DNA of 64,000 nt from Erpetoichthys calabaricus. Lineage: Eukaryota > Chordata > Cladistia > Polypteriformes > Polypteridae. Positions 12,231-22,613 of this stretch are shown here, piece by piece. The notes under the pieces were generated by a model, which was not told where the DNA came from, searched no databases, and saw nothing but the letters and a program-made list of their open reading frames with translations. The stretch spans positions 898,823 through 962,822 of the forward strand of contig NC_041401.2 of assembly GCF_900747795.2 (NCBI RefSeq). The letters are read 5' to 3'. Position numbers and translations under genes: made by a program. How positions within the stretch are numbered: position 1 is the stretch's first letter; each line of letters opens with the position of its first letter.

Positions 12231-13784
12231 GCGGGCAGACGGAGTGATAAGCCTGTCCAGGCAGCGCCAGATCACAGCTGTGAGGAATTCCAGCTGCCAG
12301 CGCCGGCCTGGACTTGTCTGTGACTCATGCCAGTATGAGCTGCGCCAACAAGCATGACCAGTGGGCATTCTGAACGGCTCACAAGACATGCTGCTACACA
12401 CCATGCCTCGTCCGGGGGTCTCGTGCTCTCAGAGTCCAGGACATGCATCCATCTTCTTGCCGGGTCCACCTATCTAGTGCCATGTCACTCCACAATGGTG
12501 GGCTTCATGTCTTTTATTTTTCCCCCTCTTGTCCCCAACTTGAGTGGCACAGGATGACCACAGAACATCAAAGCTGGTGACCTCCTCCTGGTCTGTGTCC
12601 TTAAAGAAGTGGGGCTGGGGGCAGGGTGAGGAGAACCCAGACTCCCTATAGGGGGCTGAGGGGGAGTGGGACGGCTGGCTGGCCGGGTGGGTGGACAGGC
12701 GGCCCACTGTTTCCCTGGCTGCGGTATGAGGACCTAAAATCTGCCCGGCGACCCAGACGGCGGTCAGCGCAGCAAAAATAGCCGAGAGCTTCTGGGAACG
12801 GCGGTGAGTCAGGGGCCTCAAACAGGCGGCCGTCTGTGGAAGTGACCGCCCCGTGCTGGACGCGGATCAGAAGAGGGGGCCTGTCAGACCACCGCCTGCC
12901 AGAAGGGGGAGACTCGGCTCAGTCAGAGGGAAGGAGGTGAGACCACCTGACATGGGACCCCAGGGCAGGTGCTGTCAAGGGGTCAACAGCTTGAGACTCG
13001 GGTGGGCTGCTGTTTCCGGGAGACGCAGCTGAGCAATGGGGGGACAGAGAAGGTAAACAGAAGTGACCTAAGGGGGGACGCCCGCCTGTCCGGCCCCTGC
13101 AGGGGAATCCCCTCACATCCCCTCTCCGGCATTCCAGCAGTGGCGCAGATGAAAGGCCACTCCACGTGACAGCCGCCGGCGACTTCGTTATCAGATGTGC
13201 ATTTGCTGATAAGGCCCCTCGCATCAGGGACCCCCCTCGTGCCAGCACTGGGACCTAGCAGGAAGTGCTCCAGACGATGGGGGGGTGGGCGGGGGTGGAC
13301 GGGGGAGATGGCCGGCAGAGGGTCCCAGTGTCCTCATCTGTCTGTGTTCTTTAGGGGGAAGGTGCAATCCTGACTTGAAGGCCTCCTCGTGTGGAAACCT
13401 GAGCAGCTGAGCCCCCCGTCCATCTCTCTGTCCGTCCGTCCCACCTTCGCCGCTCCGCTCCCCTCCCCTGCTCCTGACTCACGTTTTCCATGCCGTTTTC
13501 TCCTCTGTCTTTCCTTTCCAAATTAAAACCAGACGTCCGCTCCTTTCATGGGGTTCGGCTTCCAGAAACGTCCCTGGGGTGGCGGAGGGGCTTTGTGTTT
13601 CTTCACCAGATGTTCCTCAGCCGCCCTGAATGCACGCAATAGAGAGGGTCCGTGCTGCCCCCTAGGGCCCGCGTGCCACACAGAGGCACTGCATTATGGC
13701 AGCAGCGGGCAGTGCACTCTGGGGCTGACGACAAGAATGATGAAGATGAGGATGCATTGGCATCTCAGGAGAGATAGAGGGGCT

Positions 13785-14380
13785 GAGGTACAAGGCGCTA
13801 TATCACATGCTGGACCAGTGACCTACAGGAAGGCTGAAGTGCAGGGCGCTATACAGAGCTTCACATTAGGCTAGTAGGAAACAGAGGACTCACGTAGGGG
13901 GCGCTATAGAGCATCAGCAGGACAGAGTGCTTCATGCTGGGCCAGCAGACAAGACCACTGGAGGGGGCACAAGGGGCTTTGAAAACGGGAAAGGCACCTT
14001 ATAAATAGGGTGGAACCTAAAATTGATGAGCGCCAAGCCCAATGGCGTCAGGCAGAACCCCCCCAGGTGGGGTGCCACATCCCTGCACTCACGCAGACTC
14101 CACACAGCTGATGGCCTCAGGTGGGACTCCAACTGGCACCACCAGATCTATGAGGCTGCAGGAGTGGAAGAACAAGGCACTATATAAGGTCACCCAGTAT
14201 GCCACTTGAAGGACCAGTGGGTAAGACAGCCGATGGGTGAATGGCGAGGGCAGCGGTGGTCCCTCCAGGTCAAAGAACAGGTCGTGGGCCATCAGCACGG
14301 ACGCTCAAGAGGGGCAGCACAGAGGTGGTCTGCCAGGGCGCTTTAAAGCATCGGCAGTTGCACTCTTTATGCATTAATCT
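13785..14380 (+). repeat. diverged tandem block with GGCGCTATA cores
   Basis: The core 'AAGGCGCTATATCACA' and variants (GGGCGCTATACAG, GGGCGCTATAGAG, AGGCACCTTATAAATA, AAGGCACTATATAAGG, GGGCGCTTTAAAG) recur every 50-180 bp with partly similar spacer text such as 'GACCAGTG' and 'AGGAAGGCTGAAGTGCAG'. It looks like an old minisatellite; a similar block lies in mreg intron 1. Confidence 0.55.
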
Positions 14381-15141
14381 CCACCAGTCACTACTGCCCA
14401 CCTCCGCTGGCACACTCCTTTAAGCAGATCAGGTCAGTGGCCTGATGGGCATCTGGTCAGACTGCCGGTGTAAGTGGACTACGGAGTGGGCAAGTGACAC
14501 GTGTCTGCAAAAATGTCACTAATAGATGGCCTTTGGGCTGCCAGCGCTGGGTCTCCCAGCCAAACCCATAGAGCACTGGCGCCCCCTGTGGGTCAGATCT
14601 TGAGGAGTCTACCTGTCTAGCTGGGCAGCACAAAGGGGCATTGGGGTGCCATCTGTACACTTTCTGCACACAACGTTGTTGCCACTCATCCATTGGTGGG
14701 CCAGGGAGGCCCAGGCCTGACCAGCACACAGATGTGACCTCACAGGTGTCACCAGCCCGCTGCAAGCGACTGCAAATGCAAATGGCCTGGGGACACACCA
14801 GCAGTTCACATCTCTTTATGAGGATCAATTGGCATCATTGGCCAAAACGGGTCCGGGTGACCTGGGCACTCAGTGGTCAAGTGGCCCCCTTGTGTCCAGT
14901 AACTCGTGGAGTGGAGTCAGCCATCGCTGTGACCCTCTGACGCTGACCGGAGGAGCCTCGCTGCCCCTACTGGTGAAAGTGCTGATTTGCAACATTTCAG
15001 TAAGACGCTTTGCTGCCCCCTGCTGGCTGGACAAGTGCACAGCACGGTGGTCTTCTGCATTTCTCTTGGCTCAGTGGAATGTGAACCCGCAGCTCCAGTT
15101 CTCTTTGCTGCCCACAAGTGGCAACATCAGTATGTTTGAAG

Positions 15142-15159
15142 CAAAAAAAAAAAAAAAAA
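15142..15159 (+). repeat. poly(A) tract
   Basis: About 18 A residues. It may be a remnant of a retroposon tail, but no retroposon body is recognised next to it. Confidence 0.7.
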
Positions 15160-15504
15160 GCCCCTTCAGCTACTGCCCTCTGGGCACACAGGTGACCCAA
15201 GTGTGAGGGGATCTCAAGCATGGCACATGACGACTGGTCAGACTTTAATATGTCCAAGTCATACCTGGGAACAAAAGTCGTGGACAGCAGCAGACTGAAG
15301 GTCAGGGTCACCACAGGAGCCAATGGCTTGCAAGACGGTCAACGGTGAGTATACAGTGCCACCTTGTGGTAGAAAGAAATCACTGCACACAGGAGAGGGC
15401 AGTGGTTGATGTTTCTGGTGACTGGGCATCCTCTATAAGTGCCTCTCTGCTGAGTGCCCACTTTGTTCAAAGGCCAACCCAGCTTACTCTGACCCTGCCA
15501 CCTT

Positions 15505-15690
15505 CATGATGCAGTTCTCCTCAGCTCCAACTCACCGTCCAACTGAATGAGCCCGTGACCTTGGGCACAGTGTTTGGCGAGCAGTGAGGTGAACACAGGT
15601 TTCGTGCTGTCATTAACCATATCATGCCCCCATGAGGAGTTGGCACATGCCAGCTGGGTAGCTGCCTCTCGTGGTCACCTTCACAGTCCC
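15505..15690 (+). repeat. unnamed dispersed repeat, copy 1
   Basis: The segment with 'CCAACTCACCGTCCAACTGA', 'CCTTGGGCACAGTGT' and 'CATTAACCATATCATGCC' recurs in the same order and orientation at 17240-17430 inside mreg intron 1 (CCAACTCACAGTCC, CCCCGGGCACAGTGTGG, CATTAACCAACCCC). I do not recognise the family. Confidence 0.6.
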
Positions 15691-15859
15691 CCACTGTCTT
15701 TTTAGCTCAGTGTGTCCAGAGATCAAGGGGTGGGCACTTCTGGTGATTGGGCAACACAGTGCACACAGCTTGGCCACTGTGCCCCACTGTGGGCTCTCTA
15801 GGGCACCCATCAGCCACAGCTGGCACTACAGACGACATGGCGTTCTTCCAAATTTCATC

Positions 15860-15865
15860 TTTATT
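15860..15865 (-). terminator. candidate polyadenylation signal of mreg
   Basis: TTTATT on the plus strand reads AATAAA on the minus strand, about 310 bp beyond the mreg stop codon. It is the first canonical hexamer I noticed downstream, so a short 3' UTR ending near 15.84 kb is likely. Confidence 0.5.
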
Positions 15866-16170
15866 ATTAATCTCCAAATGTAAAACAACCAAAACTAAAA
15901 CTCAAGTGACACCAGACTGGATGTGCCCAGCATGTGGTGTGGTGCCAAGCAGCTCGACTTGGCGGCTTCACTCTTTGAGAAAGTGCAAACCCCAGAGTGG
16001 GCAGAGGTGACCACGCATTACCCATTTGGACCCTGTGTCCTCTAATCCCAACCTGACATCGCTCAATGCAGGTGGCCGCCCAGCTCAAGAACCCGCCAGG
16101 GGGTGGCAGCACTGAATCTTCATCACGGCAGTTAGTCACAGGCCTAGCAGCCTACGATGCCACCCGCTGG

Positions 16171-16248
16171 TCAGTCACAGCTCGGGGGGTAACACCTTCT
16201 CGCCACTTTGAAGAATTCTTCTCCCAGGTCCAGCACCAGGAGACGGTC
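16171..16248 (-). CDS. mreg: mreg terminal coding exon 5
   Basis: It encodes [18 protein letters not shown] and then CYPPSCD, followed by TGA at 16173-16171. The first 18 residues match DRLIALDAAEEFFKLARR of human MREG. The human tail beyond TYP is absent, so the fish protein is shorter. Acceptor TTTCTGCAG. Confidence 0.88.
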   Translation of the reverse strand, partial: DRLLVLDLGEEFFKVARRCYPPSCD

Positions 16249-18933
16249 CTGCAGAAAGACAAGAGGTCTGTCAGTGGGCAGCTCTGCTCATGTCAGGAGG
16301 GTGCAACATCGGGTACAGGTCACACTCACCAGCACAAAGACGTATCGCTCCTGCATGCCACAGCACGAGGGGAAAATGCCCGTCTCCTCTGCCAGCTTGA
16401 GCAGGATGTCCTTGGCTTCACCCAGCTTGGTGGCGTCGCTCAGGGTGCTGGACTTGGTGACCGAGAGCAGGGACTCGACCTCCTTCTGAAAGCCTGGCAC
16501 ACACACACAGGGAGTGATGGGAGATTCCCAGAGTCAAGTGCCCCCGCCCCGGACCCCCGCCCTGATTACCCAGCTGATGCAGGATCTTCCTCCAGCGGCC
16601 TTTGACTTCTCGCCGCACCTGCCGCAGGCTGTGAATGTCGAAGTTCAGTTTCTCCCATTCCTGCAGTGGACACAAACCGTCAGGTGATGCCCAGGCTGCC
16701 CAGCTGAGAGCCCCCCGTGGCAGGATGCCCCCTTACCTCCGTGTCCTCGTCCAGCTGATTCCTGGCCACAATAAGCGTGCAGAGCTGCCGGTCGTCGTCG
16801 GTCTCCATGTGAGACAAGTCGTGGGGCGAACTCCAGAGGTTCCAGTCCTCGTCCCTCCAAATCGATGGCTGTGTCATGGACACCGACTTCTGGTGGCCAC
16901 TGGGGGGGAGAACAAGCGAGAGGGGCTAGGAAAGGCGCTATAAAGACTAGACCCTGGCCACTGAGCGCCTGTGATTGTTTAGGCCAGTCGGCCCACCAGG
17001 ATGCACCTTGGGCTCCTGCCTGCCACCTGATGCTGCTGGGATTGACTCCACCCCCAGCAACCCAAAAACTGGATTGGGGGGTTCAGATTGGGCACAAGAA
17101 GAGCAGTGACCAGCATGTGACATGGCACCACCTCACCGTCCACCAATGCACAACAGCTGCTCGGTCACCCATCAAGTGACCATTCGGCCACCTGACGTTT
17201 TTTAAGTCACCATCTTCAGTCGGGACACACGTCCCATCCTCTTCGCCGGGCGTCCTCCAACTCACAGTCCGCCATTTAACTGAGTGAATCAGCTCAGCGA
17301 GCCCCTGACCCCGGGCACAGTGTGGTCACTCAGTGAGGTGCCCGCCTGCACCCAACATTAACCAACCCCTCATGTCATGCCTCCTCCAGACTTGAGTCAT
17401 GTCATCTGGACAGCTGCATCTCAGGTCACCTTCAAGGGGACAGTGCCAGGGAGAGAGACAGGTGCAAGTGGCACCAAAAACTGAAGACATGCAGCCTCGG
17501 CAGTGCCACTTGGTAGTTGGCAGCTTAAAGGGTTGAAAGCACAAAACGAGAAATGCAGAGGGAGGGCAGCCTGGCCTGCTGCAGCCCTGAGGAAAGTGAA
17601 ATAAAGATCGGGAAGTGGCGCTATATGGAGTGAGAGGGCACAGCAATGAGAGGTGCCATATCACAAGAGCTCAGAACAGCTGGCACACGAAGGGCACTAC
17701 ATAAAGACACAGCACAGCTCTCCTCATGGATTATGGGCTGCAGCAATGCAGGGCACAAAAGGCTCGATGTAGAGGGTGCAGTATATGTGCCAATGGTAAG
17801 TGAGGACCATGGAGACGCAGACCACCAAAGGCGCTATAAAGCAGCACACTTAACATGGCACGGCGCTCAGTGACAAAGTGCTGGAGCCTGGCATGAGAGG
17901 CGCTGCCCACACAGCACAAAAGGGGCTATATAAGGGGAACATTTGACCCGAGGGTGGGTGGTGGTCTGCAGTTAAGGAGGCTGGCACATCATGGGTCAAG
18001 GCCAGAGCAAACCAGAGCCTTGTGGGAAAAGAGGGCAGAAAGAGGAGCGGGGAAGGCGCTATATACACTGGGTGAGGACGCGCCCCCGGCGCTTTAAAGG
18101 CTTAGCCTGCCGCAGCGCCCCCTGACGGTGATGACACAACATTCGGCCCTTTGAGTGTCATAAAGCGCCTTGAAAAGGCGACATTCCCGGCCGCCCCCAC
18201 TGGAAGAATGGAAACGCAGGAAGACCACCCCCCCCCATAGCAAATAGCTCGCTATGCAAGGCACTATAAAAGTGGCAATAACCAAACCCCCTGCCCCGCC
18301 TGAAAGTGACAATGGCGGCGCGTTCGCCTACGGCTCGGGTGCGAGTGACGAACTGAAAGTCGCCGAACCGGCCCGGTAAGCAGGAGGGAGTGGGGGGATG
18401 GGTGGGGAGGGCGCAGCCCACACAACACGAGGATCAGCTGAGGATTAGCCCGCAGTCCCTGGCACGGCTCGCCCCTCTTTGTGCGGCGCTGCGGGGTCCT
18501 CTGCTTTTGAACCCGGACACTTGGCGGCCATTCACAGCATTTGAATCTGAATGGCGGAGGAGGCTGCGCGCCCCATTCACGTGCAAATGAGCCACCAGCG
18601 GGGGCACCGCGAGGACAGGTCACGTCTTATATAGCGCCTCCGGTGAACCGAGACTGCGACACGCCGTTGTGAAGCGCACCGCCCGGTAAGCGGAGGACCC
18701 TCAGCGGGCGTCCCTACCACTGCCGACCCCGCGTTAGCGGCCGCACGCACCTGCCCTCCTTCCCTCCCGGTCTGGCTCTAGAGCAACACCCGGCGTCCCC
18801 GTCCCATCGGCAGCGCCCACCCCCGCCGGTCCCGTTCGGTCACTCACCTCCACAGCGGCTCCTTCTCGCAGTTCTGCTCCCCGGTATCGCAGCAGCAGCA
18901 GCACAGACCGAGCAGCAGCTCCCCGAAGCCCAT
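16171..18933 (-). CDS. mreg: melanoregulin, 5 coding exons, complete
   Basis: Melanoregulin is a membrane-associated adaptor of melanosomes and lysosome-related organelles; family work links it to dynein/RILP-dependent organelle transport and phagosome processing. Coding exons on the minus strand are 18933-18848, 16899-16737, 16660-16570, 16493-16330 and 16248-16171, all with GT-AG introns and consistent phase, giving 193 codons. Visible hallmarks: [15 protein letters not shown] at the N-terminus (Cys 11-15, the palmitoylated Cys cluster of the family), then [73 protein letters not shown] and [12 protein letters not shown]. These align in order with human MREG (214 aa, from memory). The C-terminus stops about 20 residues earlier than human. 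The start is the only ATG before the Cys cluster and lies in a CpG island. Neighbour cpo is transcribed away from it, so the two genes are head to head. Confidence 0.95.
16330..16493 (-). CDS. mreg: mreg coding exon 4
   Basis: It encodes the most conserved block: [20 protein letters not shown], then [13 protein letters not shown] and QERYVFVL (residues 114-168). Acceptor TGCCAG, donor GTGAGTGTG, ends in phase 0. Confidence 0.94.
16570..16660 (-). CDS. mreg: mreg coding exon 3
   Basis: It encodes [19 protein letters not shown] and then [11 protein letters not shown] (residues 84-113) plus one base of Gly114. This is the basic, helix-forming central segment conserved in melanoregulins. Acceptor CTGCAG, donor GTAATC. 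Confidence 0.93.
16737..16899 (-). CDS. mreg: mreg coding exon 2
   Basis: It encodes residues 29-83, including [19 protein letters not shown] and the acidic DDD stretch before [12 protein letters not shown]. The acceptor follows a C-rich tract (CCCCCCCAG) and the donor is GTAAGG. It ends in phase 0, which fits the start of exon 3. Confidence 0.93.
17240..17430 (+). repeat. unnamed dispersed repeat, copy 2 (mreg intron 1)
   Basis: A direct, diverged copy of the segment at 15505-15690, sharing CCAACTCAC, the GGGCACAGTGT motif, AGTGAGGTG, CATTAACCA and the closing GTCACCTTCA. The two copies are about 1.74 kb apart and bracket all but the first mreg coding exon. Confidence 0.6.
17590..18270 (+). 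repeat. diverged tandem block with GGCGCTATATA cores (mreg intron 1)
   Basis: Nine or so copies of the core recur: GTGGCGCTATATGG, GGTGCCATATCAC, GGGCACTACATAAAG, AAAGGCGCTATAAAGC, AAGGGGCTATATAAGG, GAAGGCGCTATATACAC and, in inverse, ATAAAGCGCCTT, with spacers rich in CAGCACA and AGTGAG. The block resembles that at 13785-14380. Confidence 0.6.
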
Positions 18934-19020
18934 CGCACGGCAGTGGCGGATGTTCGCGAGGGGGCGGAGTCGACAGCCGAGTCTCCGCCCGCGGATTTGT
19001 GGGTAGCTGGAGACGACTCA
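18270..19020 (-). promoter_or_regulatory. CpG-rich promoter region of mreg
   Basis: GC- and CpG-rich DNA surrounds the mreg start codon, with many CG dinucleotides compared with the flanking intron, and no TATA box at a useful distance. It continues into intron 1, which is typical of vertebrate CpG-island promoters. The transcription start cannot be fixed from sequence alone; it should lie between the ATG at 18933 and about 19.05 kb. Confidence 0.6.
18848..18933 (-). CDS. mreg: mreg coding exon 1
   Basis: It starts with ATG (reverse of CAT at 18931-18933) and encodes residues 1-28 plus two bases of codon 29, with the five-cysteine run at residues 11-15 that would be S-acylated. The donor is GTGAGTG, read leftward from 18847. 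Confidence 0.93.
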
Positions 19021-19769
19021 CCTGAGCCAACCCCCCCCCCGACCCCCCCATATACCTGGACGGGTCAGGCTTTAGTTTGTGTAGCGAGGCTGCGCTCCCG
19101 TTGTTTGTTTTTTTTGAGTTTTGCAGTTTATTTTTTATTCTGGCCAGGAATACAATTAGGAAATACGAGCAGCTTCACCCACATAGATGCCAGCCACCTC
19201 AGCCACCAATAGTGCTAGAGCTGGCACTGCCCAGTACCACTGCTAGTGCCATGTGAAATACAATGAGCGGATGTCAAATGTGCAGCCCCCATAGGCCACC
19301 CCTGCAGGTCGTAAGTCAGTGGGCATCCAGTGACCTGAGCCTAAAAAGGGCATTGCATTGGCACCCCATAAGCCTTTTTCTTTACCCCTAATTTTCATAC
19401 ACACATTCATTTGATTTTTCACTGAGTGCAGGCTCAGAATGCTGTGACGAGTTCTCAGGTACTTATCGACGAGTAATCCCAGAACGAACATAAAGACCCC
19501 GATGTCTGGCTGTTAGCACCAAAGGCCCTGGCACACACTAGGGGTGCAGAAAGCAGCGGGTGACACCATCAGAGGGGGTTTTTGAGCTGAAGTCACCAAG
19601 GGGACCCCCAACCCAACTCAATGAAGCAATCGACTGTCTGCACGCCATTAAGAGTGGGAATTAGCACACGCCGCAGGGTTTGAAGGATGACCTACTCTCT
19701 GTTAAGGCGCTATATTCAGCCAGGGGGTCTTAATCGTGTCTCGGTTACTGCAGTCACCCTCTGGTGACA

Positions 19770-20350
19770 CCATTGCCACACTACACGACTTAACCTGTGA
19801 TTTTCATTTCCACAGTCGTAGTGTGTCGGTGGCAGCCGTGGTGACCACTGTGACCAGCAGTCGTGTAGCCTGACATCCCCAGCGACTCAGTCTGACCAGC
19901 CGGTGACTTCCCCGTAGCGGTGGGCTCTCTGTGTGTGACAACCTATGACCTCCCCCTGGCAATACAATGCATATAGCACAGTAAAGAGGAATAGAAACGC
20001 GGGGGGGCTTTGGACCCCTCACAAGCACAGGACAAGCTTGTCTGTCTGATGTCTCTCATTCTACGGACCACCACTGGATGGGAAAAAGAAAAAGGGGCTA
20101 CAAACTTGTAGACGCGTTGTATAGCACCCACTCTGTCAGAAAAGGGGTGGGCTTGTGAAACTGTGCTGGAAAGTCGTTACGCTGGCCAGTGGTCCCAGTT
20201 GTGTCACCTGACATTCCCAGGAGGTGAGGTCAGCAGCTGCAGTCGTCAAGCCCCTCTGGCTGGAAGTCACGCAGTGTGTAATGGGCTTAATGTGGAGACC
20301 CCCATTGTATCCATAGTGCCCATGTCACATTACACGACTTCTGATCAGAG
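19770..20350. repeat. possible MITE-like block with repeated TACACGACT ends
   Basis: The word TACACGACTT or its reverse AGTCGTGTA recurs: ACACTACACGACTT near 19779, AGTCGTAGTGTGT near 19815, CAGTCGTGTAGC near 19857, AAGTCGTTACGC near 20172 and CATTACACGACTT near 20329. Direct and inverted copies within 600 bp suggest terminal repeats of one or two non-autonomous DNA transposons. No transposase is present. Confidence 0.4.
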
Positions 20351-20549
20351 GGGGTGTCAGACTTGATGTTTACATTTGCACAGCGCCCCGCTTGGGTGAC
20401 TTGAGCCACAAATTAATTGAAGAATCGAAAACAGCAGGGGGGGTTCAGTTGTCTGGGGGTCCTGAAATGATTGTAATGCTGGTACCGTACCATTTTAGGA
20501 TTGGGGTCTTTTCACTACTGGTGTAGTGCGCAGCCCTACTTTGGTTTTA

Positions 20550-20806
20550 GTTCTCTCAGGCTCCGCCCTTTCCAAGTGCGTGGGGACCCCCCCCCCAAGG
20601 CTCTGCCCCTTCTGACAGCTCCACCCCTTTTGAGAGTGTGTGTACGTGTGTCCAACCCCTGATGTCTCTCCCCTCCTCCCCACCCTCTCAGGCTCCACCC
20701 CTTTTAAATGTGTGTGTGTCTCTCCTCCCCCTAACTCAGGCTCCGCCCTCTGACAGTATCCCACTCTGTCTCTTGTGCCCTCTCAGGCTCCACCCCCTTT
20801 ACCAGC
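20550..20806 (+). repeat. diverged minisatellite, unit CTCAGGCTCCRCCC
   Basis: Copies of CTCAGGCTCCGCCC / CAGGCTCCACCCC begin near 20554, 20687, 20737 and 20784, with shorter variants near 20598 and 20616. They are separated by TGTGTGTG and CTCTCCTCC stretches. Confidence 0.6.
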
Positions 20807-21109
20807 TCTTTCCCTCCCAGGTCCTCGTCACCCCACCAGATTTTCCATGCCCTCACTGCCCCACCCAAGTCACACATACTGATGCCCGCTTGCTCGTTCT
20901 CTTTTCACACTCTTCAGCTCTCAGGCCCCCACAAGGCCCCCATGCTGAGGTGTCTCCCGCTCTGTGCAGGGGGTCCGCACAGGTCACTCCATCCACATTC
21001 CAACTAGTCTGATTGACATGAGTGTCACCAAACCAGGTCTGCTCGGGGTCTTGGTGGCTCATTGTCCTGACAATGGCTGGAGGAGATGGCTCGGGGTCCT
21101 TATCTAAAG

Positions 21110-21285
21110 CATCGTTGTATAATGCAGTCAGATTTGAACCCGGGACTGCAGGAGTTTTCTCCTAGGTCCTCTGATTTTCTTTTCACATCCCAAAGAGCTG
21201 CAGGACTGATGACTTCAGACTGCCCCATAGGAGTGACTGCCTTCAACAGGATGGCACAGGGTGATGCCAAGACCTTGAACTGAAC
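21110..21285 (+). repeat. degenerate tRNA-derived SINE, plus orientation
   Basis: 'AGATTTGAACCCGGGACTGC' is followed by 'TTCACATCCCAAAGAGCTGC' and 'AGACTGCCCCATAGGAGTGA'. These correspond to the B-box region and the body of common fish SINEs (CACATCCCAAAGACxTGCAGG). Confidence 0.5.
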
Positions 21286-22356
21286 CATGTGACCAGATTG
21301 GGTGCCCTTCAGAAGACCCCTGCGGGCCCAGAAAGGTGCCAGTACAGTCCAGATGATGGACAGCAGGGGCTTTGAGTTAAACCACCAATCAAATACAAGG
21401 AGGGTAAAGAAAACAGCAGAGGTGCCTGCCTGGGCCTGCCATCCCTCCACCACACCGCCTGCCCACAAGTGTCTCCTCTTCTACTAGTCTCTATCCCTCT
21501 CCCACGCTGACTCCACCATGGCAGTCACGGCGTTACCAGGTAGCCTTCGGTTTGGCTCAGCTCTACCCGCTCACACACCACCAGCCACAATCCACTTCAG
21601 GCTGTACTACCCTCAGATACTACACTTCCCAGCAGCCTCTGCAACTTTTGGAGAATGCAATCCTGCTGCCCTCTAGTGGCCTTAGGAGTCACTGCTCCTA
21701 CAGAGGTCAAGCTCAGCCAAGAATGAGTAGGCACAACACCCAGCCAGGAGAGGGGATGCCAGCCTTGTCTTTTATTGCCTTGCAGTTCCCTCATCCACCT
21801 GCTCCCCTTAAGAGTGATTATGTATTGATGGACAGATGGGCACCCTTTGCCACAGTGAATGCCTTCTCAAGGCGCTATACAACCCAGGGATGTCAAGTCC
21901 CTTTATTTCACACCATTTGAACTAAGTGACTAAGAGGTGGCAAACAAACAGGCAGCGAAACCCTCCATCAGCCTACAAGATAGATTGCAAGACCACAGCT
22001 AAGCCTGGCAAGGTGGACATGGGGCATTAGTCTGCCCACCTCACTTATGCGGGTAAGTTGGCAGATGAAGAGCTCCAGTGGACACAAGGAGGTGGACCAA
22101 CAGGCCAGGTCCTGCACAGTGAACCCCTGGTGACTCTGCTGGTCACATATGCCCAGGGATTGTGACAGCACAGGATGGCACTATATGAGGAACATAAGGG
22201 AGTGGTACATCCCAGGCGGACAGGTTAATAACGGGGCATGAAGCTTGCCAGTCACATGCGTGTGACTTTATGACGGGGTGGCTGATAAGGAAGCAGTGAT
22301 CAAAGTGCAGCGGCCCTCGAGGTCTCAGCAGTACCAGTCTGAGGAGCTGTGGCACC

Positions 22357-22436
22357 ATGACAGCCAACTGGAAAAGCAGCAGCTTCCTGCTGGTGGGCAT
22401 CCTGCTCTGGAGTGGTCACTCAGTGGGACATCAGGG
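22357..22436 (+). CDS. cpo: cpo coding exon 1 (signal peptide)
   Basis: It encodes residues 1-26 plus two bases: a basic/polar start, a hydrophobic core FLLVGILLW and a small-residue stretch, a typical secretion signal. Donor GTAGGT at 22437. I chose this ATG because it opens directly onto the hydrophobic core and the frame joins exon 2. Confidence 0.88.
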
Positions 22437-22569
22437 GTAGGTGAAAAATGGCACTGGGGAGGGTGGGTGGCAAGAAATGGGCCCACGGGGAGGCCTGCAT
22501 AGAAGAGGTGGGGCAGCAGGGTGTGACTTTCTGGGTCTCCATCTGCCTTGTTATTTATTTTGATTTCTA

Positions 22570-22613
<44 letters not shown>

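Larger units (their letters stand above)
9426..15500. other. gene-free interval with diverged tandem repeats
   Basis: No gene was recognised. It contains the CA tract at 11955, a minisatellite-like block around it, a GC-rich enhancer-like island at 11240-11600, and a run of 'GGCGCTATA' cores from 13790. The rest is GC-rich single-copy-looking DNA without convincing splice-site pairs or homology that I know. Confidence 0.55.
19030..22350. other. intergenic interval between mreg and cpo
   Basis: The two genes are divergent here, so this 3.4 kb holds both promoters. Contents recognised: a palindrome-rich block at 19770-20350, a CTCAGGCTCC minisatellite at 20550-20806 and a SINE-like fragment at 21110-21280. 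No further exon is seen. Confidence 0.6.
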
